64,000 nt of DNA from Clostridia bacterium. Lineage in GTDB: Bacteria; Bacillota; Clostridia; Oscillospirales; Acutalibacteraceae. The notes beneath the pieces are model-generated. The model was not told the DNA's origin, made no database searches, and worked only from the letters and a program-made list of their open reading frames with translations. Positions 1 to 9,076 of this stretch are shown in pieces (the first letter of the stretch is position 1; each line of letters begins with the position of its first letter). The stretch spans positions 62,001 through 126,000 of the forward strand of contig JAFQBE010000024.1 in assembly GCA_017416765.1 (NCBI GenBank). Direction: 5' to 3'. Position numbers and translations under genes: made by a program.

Positions 1-296
1 TGAAAGGTCACTTTATCGCCGGGCAAAAGCCCCATTGAAGTACCTTCAACAGCTACCATTTCATTACTTACAGTTATTACCCTTTCGGGATAGGCGCACT
101 CAAGAGTGAGCAAAGCGGTCATAATTTTAGTGGTGCTTGCCATACCGCATTGCTCATGCTCGTTTTTGCCGTAAATCATTTCCCTTGTGTCCGCCACCAT
201 GAGTGCAGCGCGTCTTGCCGAAACATCAGGTGCGGCAGCAACGGAAAACTGAAAGGATAACAAAAGAACAAAAAACACAGCTATTCTTTTAATCAC
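1..296 (-). CDS. D-alanyl-D-alanine carboxypeptidase (S11, PBP5-like), 5' part only
   Basis: The first 98 codons of a serine D,D-carboxypeptidase are present; the gene runs off the left edge. A hydrophobic signal peptide covers about residues 1-22. It is followed by the start of the S11 domain (ARRAALMVADTREMIYGKN) and the active-site SxxK motif STTK at residues 54-57, where the Ser is the nucleophile. The family trims the terminal D-Ala of peptidoglycan pentapeptides outside the membrane. I chose the GTG start at 296 because a GGGTGG ribosome binding site lies just upstream and a longer frame would hit a stop. It lies downstream of scpAB-ytfI-ytfJ, so a DacB/DacF-like sporulation role is plausible, but the rest of the gene is not visible. 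Confidence 0.88.
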   Translation of the reverse strand, partial: MIKRIAVFFVLLLSFQFSVAAAPDVSARRAALMVADTREMIYGKNEHEQCGMASTTKIMTALLTLECAYPERVITVSNEMVAVEGTSMGLLPGDKVTF

Positions 297-369
297 ACAA
301 CCACCCGTATATTAATAATTAATAACATTATTAATACATATGCACGGTTGATTGAGTATTTGCTAAAAC

Positions 370-783
370 TTAAAGTACAGTTTCAACTGCTGCAGCTTCA
401 GCAGCCTTTACTTCCTTGTTCTTGTTGATAAGACCGTTAACGGTATCTACCATTTCGGGAACAAGGCTTACAAGTCTTTCAGCTGTGTTGTCACCGGACG
501 GTACAGACTTGATTGTTACACTGCCGTTGTTGATAACAACAAACGCTACGGGAGTAATTGTAATGCCGGCACCGCCGCCGCCACCGAAAAGCTCTGCATT
601 TGACTTTGACGGGAAATCTGAACCGCCTGAAGCAAAGCCGTAGGAAACCTTTGAAACGGGAATAATTGTAATGCCGTCTGCTGAAAATACAGGTTCACCT
701 ACAATTGTCTTTACATCGACAAGGTCACGGATTTTTTCAATTGCTGTGCCGAGAATTCCTGCTGCTGACTGTTGTTCTTTCAT
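370..783 (-). CDS. ytfJ: GerW family sporulation protein (YtfJ)
   Basis: A 137-residue protein of the YtfJ/GerW family, made in the forespore in Bacillus and needed for proper germination. The family hallmarks are visible: the N-terminal helix with VDVKTIVGEPV, the segment ITIIPVSKVSYGFASGG, a glycine-rich stretch (FGGGGGAGITITPVAFVVI) and a C-terminal amphipathic tail. Its ATG overlaps the stop of the upstream ytfI by 4 bases (ATGA), which implies translational coupling. No enzymatic residues are evident. Family assignment is confident; the exact role is known only from Bacillus. Confidence 0.93.
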   Translation of the reverse strand: MKEQQSAAGILGTAIEKIRDLVDVKTIVGEPVFSADGITIIPVSKVSYGFASGGSDFPSKSNAELFGGGGGAGITITPVAFVVINNGSVTIKSVPSGDNTAERLVSLVPEMVDTVNGLINKNKEVKAAEAAAVETVL

Positions 784-1508
784 TGTTTTATATCCTCCTT
801 GATATTGTTTACATTTTGATTTTTGGCATCAGCCTGTACAGCTTCTGCCTTTGGTTTATTTTTAAGCAGTTTGAAAACCACTTTAAATAACATTCTGAAT
901 GCCATAACAACAACCGCATTGGTTGCAAATATGGGTCGGTACGAAATTACCGCACGGAAAACCGCAGTTTTTTCTGCTGCAATAAAGTTTGGTCTTACAG
1001 CGCAATCGTATTCTTTAACCTTACAGGTGCTTGTAATAAGACCCATTGCAGGGAATATTGCCGAACAGGTTTTACCATATAACATAGACGTTTCGCAAGC
1101 ATCATTTGCACCCACGGTCAGATAAAGTTTAAGCTCATCAAAAACAACATGCCTGAACATTGAGCCAAACATTCCGTTAATTGCTTTTACAGTATCACGA
1201 AGTAGCTGTAAAACGCCGGAAAAGCCCTGATTATTATAGAATGCCTTAATGATGTTATCCTTCTTCGGAGCATTCGGGTCTGCAGGTTTTTCTTCTTCCT
1301 TCGGTTTCTCTTCCTTCTTTGGCTTTTCCTTTTTAGGCTTCTTTTCCTTTTCGGGTTTTTCTTTCTTTGGCAGGATGGGCAGCTTGATAAAAAGCCAGCG
1401 TACATCAAGCTTAAAATCTTCATCATAAGTCATATAAACAGTGACTTTAACAGAAAACACAAACACAAAGAAAGCTATAATACCGAGTATAATCCAAAGT
1501 GCCGTCAA
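780..1508 (-). CDS. ytfI: DUF2953 (YtfI-like) membrane-anchored protein
   Basis: A 242-residue protein that starts with a single N-terminal membrane helix (about residues 3-22). A highly charged Lys/Glu/Pro-rich linker (about residues 48-80) follows, then a DUF2953-like domain with the conserved region GANDACETSMLYG and a second hydrophobic segment near residues 190-215. Homologues sit next to ytfJ in spore formers, as here, and are linked to sporulation. The start is TTG at 1508, supported by AAGGAGGTG seven bases upstream. The low-complexity linker is longer than I would expect for the family. Molecular function is unknown. Confidence 0.8.
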   Translation of the reverse strand: MTALWIILGIIAFFVFVFSVKVTVYMTYDEDFKLDVRWLFIKLPILPKKEKPEKEKKPKKEKPKKEEKPKEEEKPADPNAPKKDNIIKAFYNNQGFSGVLQLLRDTVKAINGMFGSMFRHVVFDELKLYLTVGANDACETSMLYGKTCSAIFPAMGLITSTCKVKEYDCAVRPNFIAAEKTAVFRAVISYRPIFATNAVVVMAFRMLFKVVFKLLKNKPKAEAVQADAKNQNVNNIKEDIKQ

Positions 1509-1528
1509 GCTGACACCTCCTTATAAAA

Positions 1529-2185
1529 TCAAGTGAAGTCTTCGTTAAACAGCTCATCATCCGCTTCGGAAATAAGGTTTTCATCCTGCGGAAGAACAAG
1601 CATTTCGGGACCTTTTTTAGCCTTTTCGGGTGCTTCGGGGGCTGCTTCAAGAGCCTGCTTGAGTTCGTCCTCCTTCTTTTCGGGAAGGGGCGGCAATTCA
1701 CTCAAATCCGATACGCAGAAGCTGCGCAGGAAATGAGCGGTTGTACCGTAAATCAGAGGTCTGCCGGGAAGTTCAAGTCTGCCCTTTTCTTCGATAAGTC
1801 CGCGTTGACAAAGGGTAGCTATAACGCCTGAACAGTCAACACCGCGTACCTGCTCAACGAACGATTTTGTTACCGGCTGATTATATGCAATAACAGCAAG
1901 CACTTCAAAAGCAGCAGAAGACAGGGGTGTATTACGCTTGAGGTCGAGTATTTCGCGGATAAGCGGTGCAAATTCCTGCTTGGAGCAAAGCTGAAGCTTG
2001 TCCCCTAATTTTTTGACACAAAGACCGCTGCCGCGCTCTTCAAGCTGATTTGAAAGATTCTGCGCAATACTTTCAACCTGCTCCGCGTCGCATTCAAGCA
2101 CTTCTGCAATTCTGATTATTTCAAGCGGTTCACCCGAAGCGAAAAGCATTGCTTCTACAGCCGCATTGAGTTCTTTTGCGTTCAT
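1529..2185 (-). CDS. scpB: segregation and condensation protein B
   Basis: A 218-residue kleisin-associated winged-helix protein that joins ScpA and SMC in the bacterial condensin complex, acting on the nucleoid near replication origins. The typical ScpB core is visible (AAVEAMLFASGEPL at the N-terminus and AFEVLAVIAYNQPVTKSFVEQ, then GRPLIYGTT). The last 50 residues are acidic, Pro/Glu-rich and probably disordered. The ATG at 2185 overlaps the scpA stop by 4 bases, with a GGAGGG site inside the scpA end, so the two are translationally coupled. Confidence 0.96.
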   Translation of the reverse strand: MNAKELNAAVEAMLFASGEPLEIIRIAEVLECDAEQVESIAQNLSNQLEERGSGLCVKKLGDKLQLCSKQEFAPLIREILDLKRNTPLSSAAFEVLAVIAYNQPVTKSFVEQVRGVDCSGVIATLCQRGLIEEKGRLELPGRPLIYGTTAHFLRSFCVSDLSELPPLPEKKEDELKQALEAAPEAPEKAKKGPEMLVLPQDENLISEADDELFNEDFT

Positions 2186-2904
2186 TGGGCATTGCCCTCC
2201 TCAATAAGTTCTATGGTTGCGTTCGTCATTTCGCCGTCAATATAAATCTGCTTTGATTTGACAAGGGATAGTATAGCGAGAAATGTTGCCACCATTTCCG
2301 AACGGGATGCTGATTCCTGAAAGAAGTTTTCAAAGCTGTGTTTTTCGCCTATACGAAGCTTTGAAAGAATAATTGTAACACGCGAGCCGACAGAAACAAT
2401 TTTGGCTGCCACAATTTTAGTAAACGCTTCAACAGGCGGCGGCAGCTTACGCATGCTTTTACCAATAGCCGATATGTAATGCTTTAAAAGCTCATCGGGT
2501 GTGTGTATGCGGGTATAGGTCATATCCGCTTCAATTTTTTCGGGCGGTGTTTCAAAGTAATCAAAGCCGTTGGCTATTTTTGAAAGCTTGCCCGCCATAA
2601 GCTGACAGTCCGCATATTCGCTGAGTTCTCCGCGCAGTTCTTCCTGCAACTTTTGTGCATCATCATAAACAGGCAAAAGCGAAACAGTTTTTATATAAAC
2701 AAGTCTTGCTGCCATTTCAAGGAATTCGCTTGCAACTTCCATATTTTCAAGCTGCATAGCTCTTATATATTCTATATACTGGTCAATAAGGTCCGTAATT
2801 ACAACATCATTGATACTTACCTTATGCTTGCTGATAAGGTGAAGCAGCAAATCAAGCGGACCTTCAAAAACATCGGTTTTATACTGTATCGGTTCCAAAA
2901 ACAC
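2182..2904 (-). CDS. scpA: segregation and condensation protein A (kleisin)
   Basis: The kleisin subunit of the SMC-ScpAB condensin, 240 residues. The N-terminal signature DVFEGPLDLLLHLI and the following helix, which binds the SMC neck, are clear. The C-terminal winged helix that binds the SMC head is also present (SRSEMVATFLAILSLVKSKQI). The listed start is GTG at 2904; a TTG at 2898 has better spacing (8 bases) from AAGGGG and would remove only two residues. It sits between the M50 protease gene and scpB on one transcript. Confidence 0.96.
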   Translation of the reverse strand: MFLEPIQYKTDVFEGPLDLLLHLISKHKVSINDVVITDLIDQYIEYIRAMQLENMEVASEFLEMAARLVYIKTVSLLPVYDDAQKLQEELRGELSEYADCQLMAGKLSKIANGFDYFETPPEKIEADMTYTRIHTPDELLKHYISAIGKSMRKLPPPVEAFTKIVAAKIVSVGSRVTIILSKLRIGEKHSFENFFQESASRSEMVATFLAILSLVKSKQIYIDGEMTNATIELIEEGNAQ

Positions 2905-2912
2905 AAACCCCT

Positions 2913-3662
2913 TTAGTTTATAAATGAAAACGGAAGATAAGCAACATAATCAAGAGCATCAAACACCAGGTTTGAAAGAACGGTAAGCGGTGTTGAAAGA
3001 ATGCCGGTAGCAAGCAGAATCAATATACCAATGAGAATATAACGCTCATACTGCATAACTTTATAGTAGATTTTATCGGGCAGTATAACGCTGAGAATTC
3101 TTGAACCGTCAAGCGGCGGTATGGGTAAAAGATTGAATACTGCAAGATTGATGTTGATACTTGCGCAGAAATAAAAGAAATAGTAAATAATCATGGTGAG
3201 GGTTGAATACTGCAATAAGCCGGCAACATTCATAAGAAGAAGGCTTATAAACGCCATGATAATATTAGATATCGGACCTGCAAAAGCCACTGCAGCCATA
3301 CAGCGTTTTGCATAGCGCGGGTCAAATCGGGTATCTGCGCCGTAGAAATAGACATTTTCCTGTGCCTGTTCATTCTTTTTGCGGAAATTGCGCATATTTA
3401 CCGGTACGGGCTTTGCATAGCCGAAGCCAAAAAGGAAAATCATAATAGCACCAATGGGGTCAATATGAGCCGTGGGTGCAATAGTAAGCCTGCCTTTGAG
3501 TCGGGCAGTTCTGTCGCCGAGTTTATCAGCAATAAGTGCGTGCGCATATTCATGAATAGGTGTAACACAAAAAATAATAAACACGCGTACACCAAGGTTA
3601 AGTATCAGCTGTAAGCGGGCAGTTTCATCCATACTGCCCATTCTGAATAAATCAAGAATCAT
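2913..3662 (-). CDS. site-2-type membrane metalloprotease (M50, YwhC-like)
   Basis: A 249-residue polytopic protein with the zinc-binding motif HEYAH at residues 37-41. The second metal-ligand motif NLLPIPPLDG near residue 190 is typical of the compact, PDZ-less M50B branch. Five or six membrane helices are visible. Members cleave membrane-embedded substrates, but the substrate of this branch is generally not known. It is a different subfamily from the PDZ-containing RseP-type protease at 22431-23501. ATG at 3662 has a CGGAG site. It lies between prmC and scpA on the same transcript. Confidence 0.88.
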   Translation of the reverse strand: MILDLFRMGSMDETARLQLILNLGVRVFIIFCVTPIHEYAHALIADKLGDRTARLKGRLTIAPTAHIDPIGAIMIFLFGFGYAKPVPVNMRNFRKKNEQAQENVYFYGADTRFDPRYAKRCMAAVAFAGPISNIIMAFISLLLMNVAGLLQYSTLTMIIYYFFYFCASININLAVFNLLPIPPLDGSRILSVILPDKIYYKVMQYERYILIGILILLATGILSTPLTVLSNLVFDALDYVAYLPFSFIN

Positions 3663-3683
3663 TTTAAATTACTCCGTTGATTT

Positions 3684-4526
3684 TTATATTTTTCCTGTTG
3701 CAAGAATTACGCGGTCAAGACCCGAATAATCTTTAAGGATTTTTGTTTCTGTAAAATAAGGGTTGAAAATATTTTTAACATCATTCCCTTGTTCGTCACC
3801 GATTTCAACCGCAAGTGTACCGCCCGCTTTTAAATTATCAAGCCATTTTTCGGCAATTGCGCGGTAAAACACGAGTCCTTCCGCACCTCCGTCGAGTGCC
3901 ATAAGAGGTTCTCTCTGTACTTCGGGTTGCAGAGTGGAAATAACATCGGTTCTGATATAAGGCGGGTTTGAAAGCAGTAAATCAGCCTTTTCCTGCCAAC
4001 AGCAGCCATCAAACAAATTGCCCTGCGTTACGGTACAATTAGTTACTCTGTTGTGAATTATATTCTTATTAAGAAAAGCAAAGGCTTTTTCCGATTTTTC
4101 AAGCATATATACAGTTGAATTATTAACAGCTTTTGCTACGCTGATACCTATACATCCGCTGCCTGCACACAAATCAAAGCAAATTGGATTTTGATTGTTT
4201 TTTAAAGTATCAACTGCTATATCTACAAGCAGTTCAGTTTCAGGACGCGGTACAAGCACACCTTCACCGACATAAAACTCACTTGAATAAAATTCCCATT
4301 TGCCGAGAATATACTGCAGCGGTTCGTTATTCAGTCTGCGGTCGGCATATTCAAAAGCCTTTTCAATTAAAGCTGTATCAGCTTCTTCGTTAAGTCTTAT
4401 GCGTAAAACCGAATTTGAACAGCCCAACAAATCGGCAATTATACAGTCCGCTTCAAAATCAGCTTCTTCAAAAGAACAAGGTGTCAGCTTTAATATAAGC
4501 TCTTTTCTTAAATCATTCAGCTTCAT
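3684..4526 (-). CDS. prmC: release factor glutamine methyltransferase PrmC
   Basis: A 280-residue class I SAM-dependent methyltransferase that methylates the Gln of the GGQ motif in peptide-chain release factors. Visible are the N-terminal helical domain, the segment VPRPETELLVD, the SAM-binding FDLCAGSGCIGISVA and the catalytic LLSNPPYI. I start at ATG 4526 (MKLNDLRKEL), because a longer frame would extend well into the upstream yqhQ gene. Even so the genes overlap by 14 bases. No strong ribosome binding site precedes this ATG, consistent with coupled translation from yqhQ. The upstream ATG at 4538 is the alternative. Confidence 0.93.
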   Translation of the reverse strand: MKLNDLRKELILKLTPCSFEEADFEADCIIADLLGCSNSVLRIRLNEEADTALIEKAFEYADRRLNNEPLQYILGKWEFYSSEFYVGEGVLVPRPETELLVDIAVDTLKNNQNPICFDLCAGSGCIGISVAKAVNNSTVYMLEKSEKAFAFLNKNIIHNRVTNCTVTQGNLFDGCCWQEKADLLLSNPPYIRTDVISTLQPEVQREPLMALDGGAEGLVFYRAIAEKWLDNLKAGGTLAVEIGDEQGNDVKNIFNPYFTETKILKDYSGLDRVILATGKI

Positions 4527-5544
4527 TTTCGGATTCATCAGCTTCGCTGTTTTCAGTTTCAACAGCCTTGTTTCTTTCTTCAGGCGGTGTGATAACATAT
4601 TTGATAGCGGCAATACCTACTTCGATAATATCATCCTCGGGTTCTTTTGTGGTTATACGCTGCATGAATAAACCGGGTGCGGAAAGGATGCGGGTAAATA
4701 CATTATCGTGCTTACCTGCAAGGCGGATACATTCATAGCCGATGCTCATGATAAGCGGTAAAAGCAGAACCTTAACTATAATCCACAGCCAACGAATATC
4801 ACGAATCTGCGGTGCAACCACAACAACGGCGGAAGAAACAATAATGCTTAAAATAATTGTAATGAATATAAAGCTTGTACCGCATCTGGGGTGGAAACGC
4901 TGCTGCTTGCGGACATTTTCAACGGTAAGCTCAAGACCGTGTTCAATACAGAAAATGCACTTATGCTCTGCACCGTGATATTTGAAAACGCGTTTTATAT
5001 CGCTCATCTGTGAAACGCCCCACATATACGCAACAAAAATAATCATACGCATTATGCCTTCAATAAGCGGTCTTGCTCTGTCAAGGCTGCCGCCTGCAAG
5101 GTGATTATTAATAAGGTCAGTTAAAAGTGTGGGCAGATAGAAGAAAATAAGAAATGCAAGACCAAAACCGAGTACCATTGCTATTGCGCCGATAACAGCC
5201 ATCATCTTAGGACCGAAATGGTCAGAAAGCCACTTATCAAGCTTGGACATTTCTTCTTCATTCATATCGGTATCAAAAGCTGTTTTTTCGGCAGATTCCA
5301 TCATACATTTATAGCCGAAAACCATCTGTTCAACAAAGTTTATAGGACCTCTGATAAAAGGTGCTTTAAGAATCTTGTGCTTTTCTGTAACTGACTTGAA
5401 CGGCTTTTCTGTAACATCAATTTCACCGCCGGGCAGACGGCATGCAATTGCCGCACCGTAGGGTCCCTTCATCATGATACCTTCAATCAGCGCTTCACCG
5501 CCGACACCTGAATACTTTATTTTTTCTTTTTCGCTCATTTTCAT
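4513..5544 (-). CDS. yqhQ: DUF1385 integral membrane protein (YqhQ)
   Basis: A 343-residue protein of the YqhQ family. The hallmarks are the N-terminal GGEALIEGIMMKGPYGAAIA, several membrane segments, and the motif FKYHGAEHKCIFCIEHG with RFHPRCGTSFIF, whose His/Cys residues look like a metal site. The family is widespread in Firmicutes and often adjacent to prmC and prfA; its function is not established. The last ~25 residues are Glu-rich and overlap the prmC start. ATG 5544 has an AAAGGA site. Confidence 0.9.
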   Translation of the reverse strand: MKMSEKEKIKYSGVGGEALIEGIMMKGPYGAAIACRLPGGEIDVTEKPFKSVTEKHKILKAPFIRGPINFVEQMVFGYKCMMESAEKTAFDTDMNEEEMSKLDKWLSDHFGPKMMAVIGAIAMVLGFGLAFLIFFYLPTLLTDLINNHLAGGSLDRARPLIEGIMRMIIFVAYMWGVSQMSDIKRVFKYHGAEHKCIFCIEHGLELTVENVRKQQRFHPRCGTSFIFITIILSIIVSSAVVVVAPQIRDIRWLWIIVKVLLLPLIMSIGYECIRLAGKHDNVFTRILSAPGLFMQRITTKEPEDDIIEVGIAAIKYVITPPEERNKAVETENSEADESENEAE

Positions 5545-5567
5545 TAATTCCTTTCAAATTCTAAATA

Positions 5568-6980
5568 TCAGTTTACAGGCAATGTAACCGTAACTGTTGT
5601 GCCTTCATTAAGAACACTGTCAACCTCCAGCGTTCCGCCGTGAAGTTTTATAATTTCATCTGCCACAGCAAGCCCGATACCGTTGCCGTGAACAGAAATA
5701 TTTGCTCTGAAAAACTTTTCTTTGATTTTCGGCAGATTTTCCCGGGAAATGCCGCAGCCCGTATCGGCAAAAACAATAACTATTTTTGCTCCGTCAAGCC
5801 GTGCATTAACTGAAACTTTACCGCCTTTTTTATTGTACTTGATTGCGTTATCCAGAAGATTTACAAAAACCTGCCTTATTCGGGCGGAATCACCCACAAG
5901 CGGAACAGAAACTTCGGGAACGGAATAATCAAGCTCAATATTCTCGCGCGAAAAACGCTCTTTAAAGGTAAGTATTGCATCATCAAGCTCGGCAAGAACA
6001 TCAATTTTAGAATATACAAGCTGCATTTTTCCGCTTTGTATACGCGAAAAATCGAGCAGTTCTTCAACCATACCTGAAAGTCTTTGAGATTCACGGATAA
6101 TTACATCCATACCCTTTTGTGTTGTTTCCGGGTCTGTTGAACCTATTTGTGCAAGCGTTTCGCCCCAACCTTTAATTGCAGTAAGCGGTGTGCGCAGTTC
6201 ATGTGAAACAGTGGAAATAAAATCGTTCTTCATAATTTCCGCTTCACTTAATGCACCCGCCATATCGTTAAAGGTTGTGCAAAGCTCGTCAATTTCATCA
6301 CGCATTCCGCTGTTGTCAACGCGGACATTAAGGTCGCCGGTCGCAAGGGTTTTGGCTGTTGCATTAATTTTAACAACAGGACCGACAATTGAACGGATAA
6401 AGAAACGGCCCGAAGCATAAACTAACACGACTATACATGCACAGAAAACTATAACAATAGCTGCAACAGTCCACAGCGCTGTATCAACATCTTCAAGTGA
6501 GCTTATATATCTTACTGCACCCGAATTTTCGTGCTGCACTTTAGGCAGCATGGCTGTAACAGCCATAACCTTTTCGCCGTTTTTAAGCCTGCCCTTCCAT
6601 ATTCCCTTGCCACTCTCCGATTCAAGTGCAAGAGTATAATCCGGCATATCCAAATCTTCTTCAATATCAAAGCCCGAAGAGGAAACAATAGGTTTACCGT
6701 TTTTGTTGATAACCCAGACATCCATCATATCTTTATCGGAAAAATCTTCCGTAAAATTAATGGCACCGACTATAAAGTTTTCTTCGCTGCCGCCGATATA
6801 ATTTGAAAAGTAAGTATTTACAAGCTCGGAAGCATGCGAATTAAGAGTCATTTCAACATAGTTGTAAAAATAAACATAGACAATACTTATAGCAGTTGCG
6901 GCAAAGATAAGAATAATACCAACGATAACAATAAAAGTTGAAGTAAACCATCTTTTTGAAATACCGCTGATTTTACTCAT
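5568..6980 (-). CDS. membrane sensor histidine kinase (HAMP-HisKA-HATPase)
   Basis: A 470-residue sensor kinase. A membrane helix spans about residues 15-38. An extracytoplasmic sensor of ~125 residues follows, then a second helix (~168-192), a HAMP linker (~193-245) and the phosphoacceptor block FISTVSHELRTPLTAIKG with the presumed phosphorylated His at residue 260. The ATPase domain shows N (LLDNAIKYN), G1 (DTGCGI) and G2 (GNGIGL) boxes. It is encoded immediately downstream of its response regulator. The architecture resembles PhoR/WalK-type envelope sensors; the stimulus is unknown. Confidence 0.93.
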   Translation of the reverse strand: MSKISGISKRWFTSTFIVIVGIILIFAATAISIVYVYFYNYVEMTLNSHASELVNTYFSNYIGGSEENFIVGAINFTEDFSDKDMMDVWVINKNGKPIVSSSGFDIEEDLDMPDYTLALESESGKGIWKGRLKNGEKVMAVTAMLPKVQHENSGAVRYISSLEDVDTALWTVAAIVIVFCACIVVLVYASGRFFIRSIVGPVVKINATAKTLATGDLNVRVDNSGMRDEIDELCTTFNDMAGALSEAEIMKNDFISTVSHELRTPLTAIKGWGETLAQIGSTDPETTQKGMDVIIRESQRLSGMVEELLDFSRIQSGKMQLVYSKIDVLAELDDAILTFKERFSRENIELDYSVPEVSVPLVGDSARIRQVFVNLLDNAIKYNKKGGKVSVNARLDGAKIVIVFADTGCGISRENLPKIKEKFFRANISVHGNGIGLAVADEIIKLHGGTLEVDSVLNEGTTVTVTLPVN

Positions 6981-7003
6981 TATCCTGCCTCCTTCTTAAA
7001 AAA

Positions 7004-7714
7004 TCAAATCCACTTGTAACCCATGCCCCAAACAGTAGTCAGATGCGCAGGGGCAGATGGCTCATTTTCTATTTTCATGCGTAACCGTCTGATATTTACA
7101 TCAACCACCTTTTCTTCACCGAAGTGATTGTCGCCCCAGACGTGTTTCATAATATCATTACGGCTCAAGGATATGCCATAGTTGGTAATAAGATATTCCA
7201 TTATCTGAAACTCGACCTGCGTGAGCTCTATAGGCTCGCCGTTTTTAGTCAGAGTTCTTGTGCGCTGATTAAGCACAAATTCACCGCTGCGAAGAATATA
7301 CTCCGCATCATCGGGAATTACACTTCGTTCCTTATTAACACCTATGCGCCTGTACAGCGCATCAATACGAGCCATAAGCTCTGACGGAGAAAAAGGCTTT
7401 GTAACATAATCGTCTGCACCGTTCATAAGCCCGACAACCTTATCCATTTCCTGGGTTTTGGCTGTAAGCATAATAATGCCGATACTGTTATTTCTTTCGC
7501 GCAGAGCTTTGCAGACAGATAAACCGTCAAGCTCCGGCATCATTATATCTAACAAAGCTACATCAATATCATCAGGTGAGGCATCGTATGCCTGCAAGGC
7601 TTTTACACCGTTTTCAGCGGTTATAACATCGTAGCCGTTGCGTTCAAGGTTTATTACAATAAACTCGCGTATTGCTTCTTCATCTTCCGCAACAAGTATG
7701 CGTTTCAATTTCAT
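7004..7714 (-). CDS. OmpR/PhoB-family response regulator
   Basis: A ~236-residue DNA-binding response regulator: receiver domain (ILVAEDEE acidic pocket, phosphoacceptor Asp in LLDIMMPELDG, Lys in VTKPFSP) then a winged-helix output domain (VVDVNIRRLRMKIE, ending VWGMGYKWI). Start choice is uncertain. The ATG at 7714 abuts GGAGGG with no spacing, whereas a TTG two codons later (7708) has the ideal six-base gap; both give nearly the same protein. It forms an operon with the downstream kinase and follows the FG-GAP-like lipoprotein gene. Confidence 0.93.
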   Translation of the reverse strand: MKLKRILVAEDEEAIREFIVINLERNGYDVITAENGVKALQAYDASPDDIDVALLDIMMPELDGLSVCKALRERNNSIGIIMLTAKTQEMDKVVGLMNGADDYVTKPFSPSELMARIDALYRRIGVNKERSVIPDDAEYILRSGEFVLNQRTRTLTKNGEPIELTQVEFQIMEYLITNYGISLSRNDIMKHVWGDNHFGEEKVVDVNIRRLRMKIENEPSAPAHLTTVWGMGYKWI

Positions 7715-7747
7715 CCCTCCATTGTCACTATAGTGCTTGATTTGCAC

Positions 7748-9049
7748 TTATGTGTTAATTGCAAAGCTTTCGGTCAGCGCTTGGGCAGTTACACCGAAAT
7801 CAAAGCCCTCCTGTGTTATATTACAGGCATAAACCTTATTGTTGTTTATGAAAAGCATTTGTGTAACAGATTTGCTGTACTTATCCCAATCATCAACATC
7901 GTAAATTACAATATCAAATAGCTTCTGATTATCTGAATTTTTAAAGCTCCAATGACCAGTTGAATTATCACTGCAGACATATACCTTGCCGACAAACTTT
8001 TTCGGAATTGTAAGACGGTAATTACCTTGCATATTTACCACGCTGTATATTTTGGGAACAAGCTTACCGCCCTTAATTTCATTCCACACAAGCATAAACC
8101 CAACGGAAACATCGCTGTCAGAACTTTGCGGAAGCGGTTTTCTTTCGGGTATTTCAAGCAGACCGTCATTATTTATATCGGCTACAGAAAGTGCCGAACT
8201 GCGTATTGTTGAATCAATATCCGAAATTAAGGAAACAAAATTATTTTTTTCTTCATTCCAAATTAAAATTTCAGTAATGCTTTCCTTATCGGAAATCTGC
8301 GCATCTATAAACACGCGGGTTGCAGAAGAAGCTGCAGCCATATCCGTCTTGACGGATGAAAGTGAAATTATCCGACTGTCAAGCGTTTTTTTGCAAAGCT
8401 GGATAACTCGGTTGTCCTTGCTAAGACGCATAAGGCGGATATTAGTCTGCGGTGTACTTTCAGATATATCGGTATAAGCAAGAATTATCTGCTTATCGCC
8501 TGTTCCGAGTACATCTTCAATATGAAGCAAATTATAAGCTTCTGTTGCGCAGGCTGAAAAGTTAAGCTGATTACCTTCGCGGACGCATGAATAAACCGTA
8601 AGCGTTTTATTGACCTTATCTTCAAACAGATACCAACTGACTAACATGTCATCACAGCCGTCACTGTTAAGGTCACAGAATTCAAGTGAATAAACACCGC
8701 TGCCGTTACCTGCAAAGTCGGAAACTATAGCCCAACCGCTGTCCGTCATTTTAAGAACACTCATACGGACAACAGAAGAAGCGTTTTCATTGGCGTAAAA
8801 GACTATTGCTTCATTCTGTGCATCACCGTCAAGGTCGTGTAAGGTAATTGCGGAGTGATTATTTCCCGATTCGGGTGAACGCAAAGATATGGCATTACCC
8901 AGAAGGCTTCGGATTGATTCATCGAGCTTTCTTTCAGTAGCGGTCAAAGGCGGGCGCATAAGGCTTTCTATTGAGCCAAATTCAAAATCACAGCCGCTTA
9001 AACCGAGAAGCAAAACTGCACCGAGTAAAAACAGCAGTAATTTTTTCAT
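7748..9049 (-). CDS. lipoprotein with FG-GAP/VCBS-like repeats
   Basis: A 433-residue secreted lipoprotein: hydrophobic signal with lipobox LSGC (lipidated Cys about residue 20). Asp-rich motifs recur that look like calcium-binding propeller blades (HDLDGDAQNEAIVF, FCDLNSDGCDDMLVS, VADINNDGLLEIPE). This suggests a beta-propeller anchored on the outer face of the membrane. No catalytic motif is seen. It lies between cdaR and a two-component system, which makes an accessory role in envelope sensing possible, but that is only context. Confidence 0.72.
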   Translation of the reverse strand: MKKLLLFLLGAVLLLGLSGCDFEFGSIESLMRPPLTATERKLDESIRSLLGNAISLRSPESGNNHSAITLHDLDGDAQNEAIVFYANENASSVVRMSVLKMTDSGWAIVSDFAGNGSGVYSLEFCDLNSDGCDDMLVSWYLFEDKVNKTLTVYSCVREGNQLNFSACATEAYNLLHIEDVLGTGDKQIILAYTDISESTPQTNIRLMRLSKDNRVIQLCKKTLDSRIISLSSVKTDMAAASSATRVFIDAQISDKESITEILIWNEEKNNFVSLISDIDSTIRSSALSVADINNDGLLEIPERKPLPQSSDSDVSVGFMLVWNEIKGGKLVPKIYSVVNMQGNYRLTIPKKFVGKVYVCSDNSTGHWSFKNSDNQKLFDIVIYDVDDWDKYSKSVTQMLFINNNKVYACNITQEGFDFGVTAQALTESFAINT

Positions 9050-9076
9050 GCCCTTTACCCAACCTTTCTTTAATAA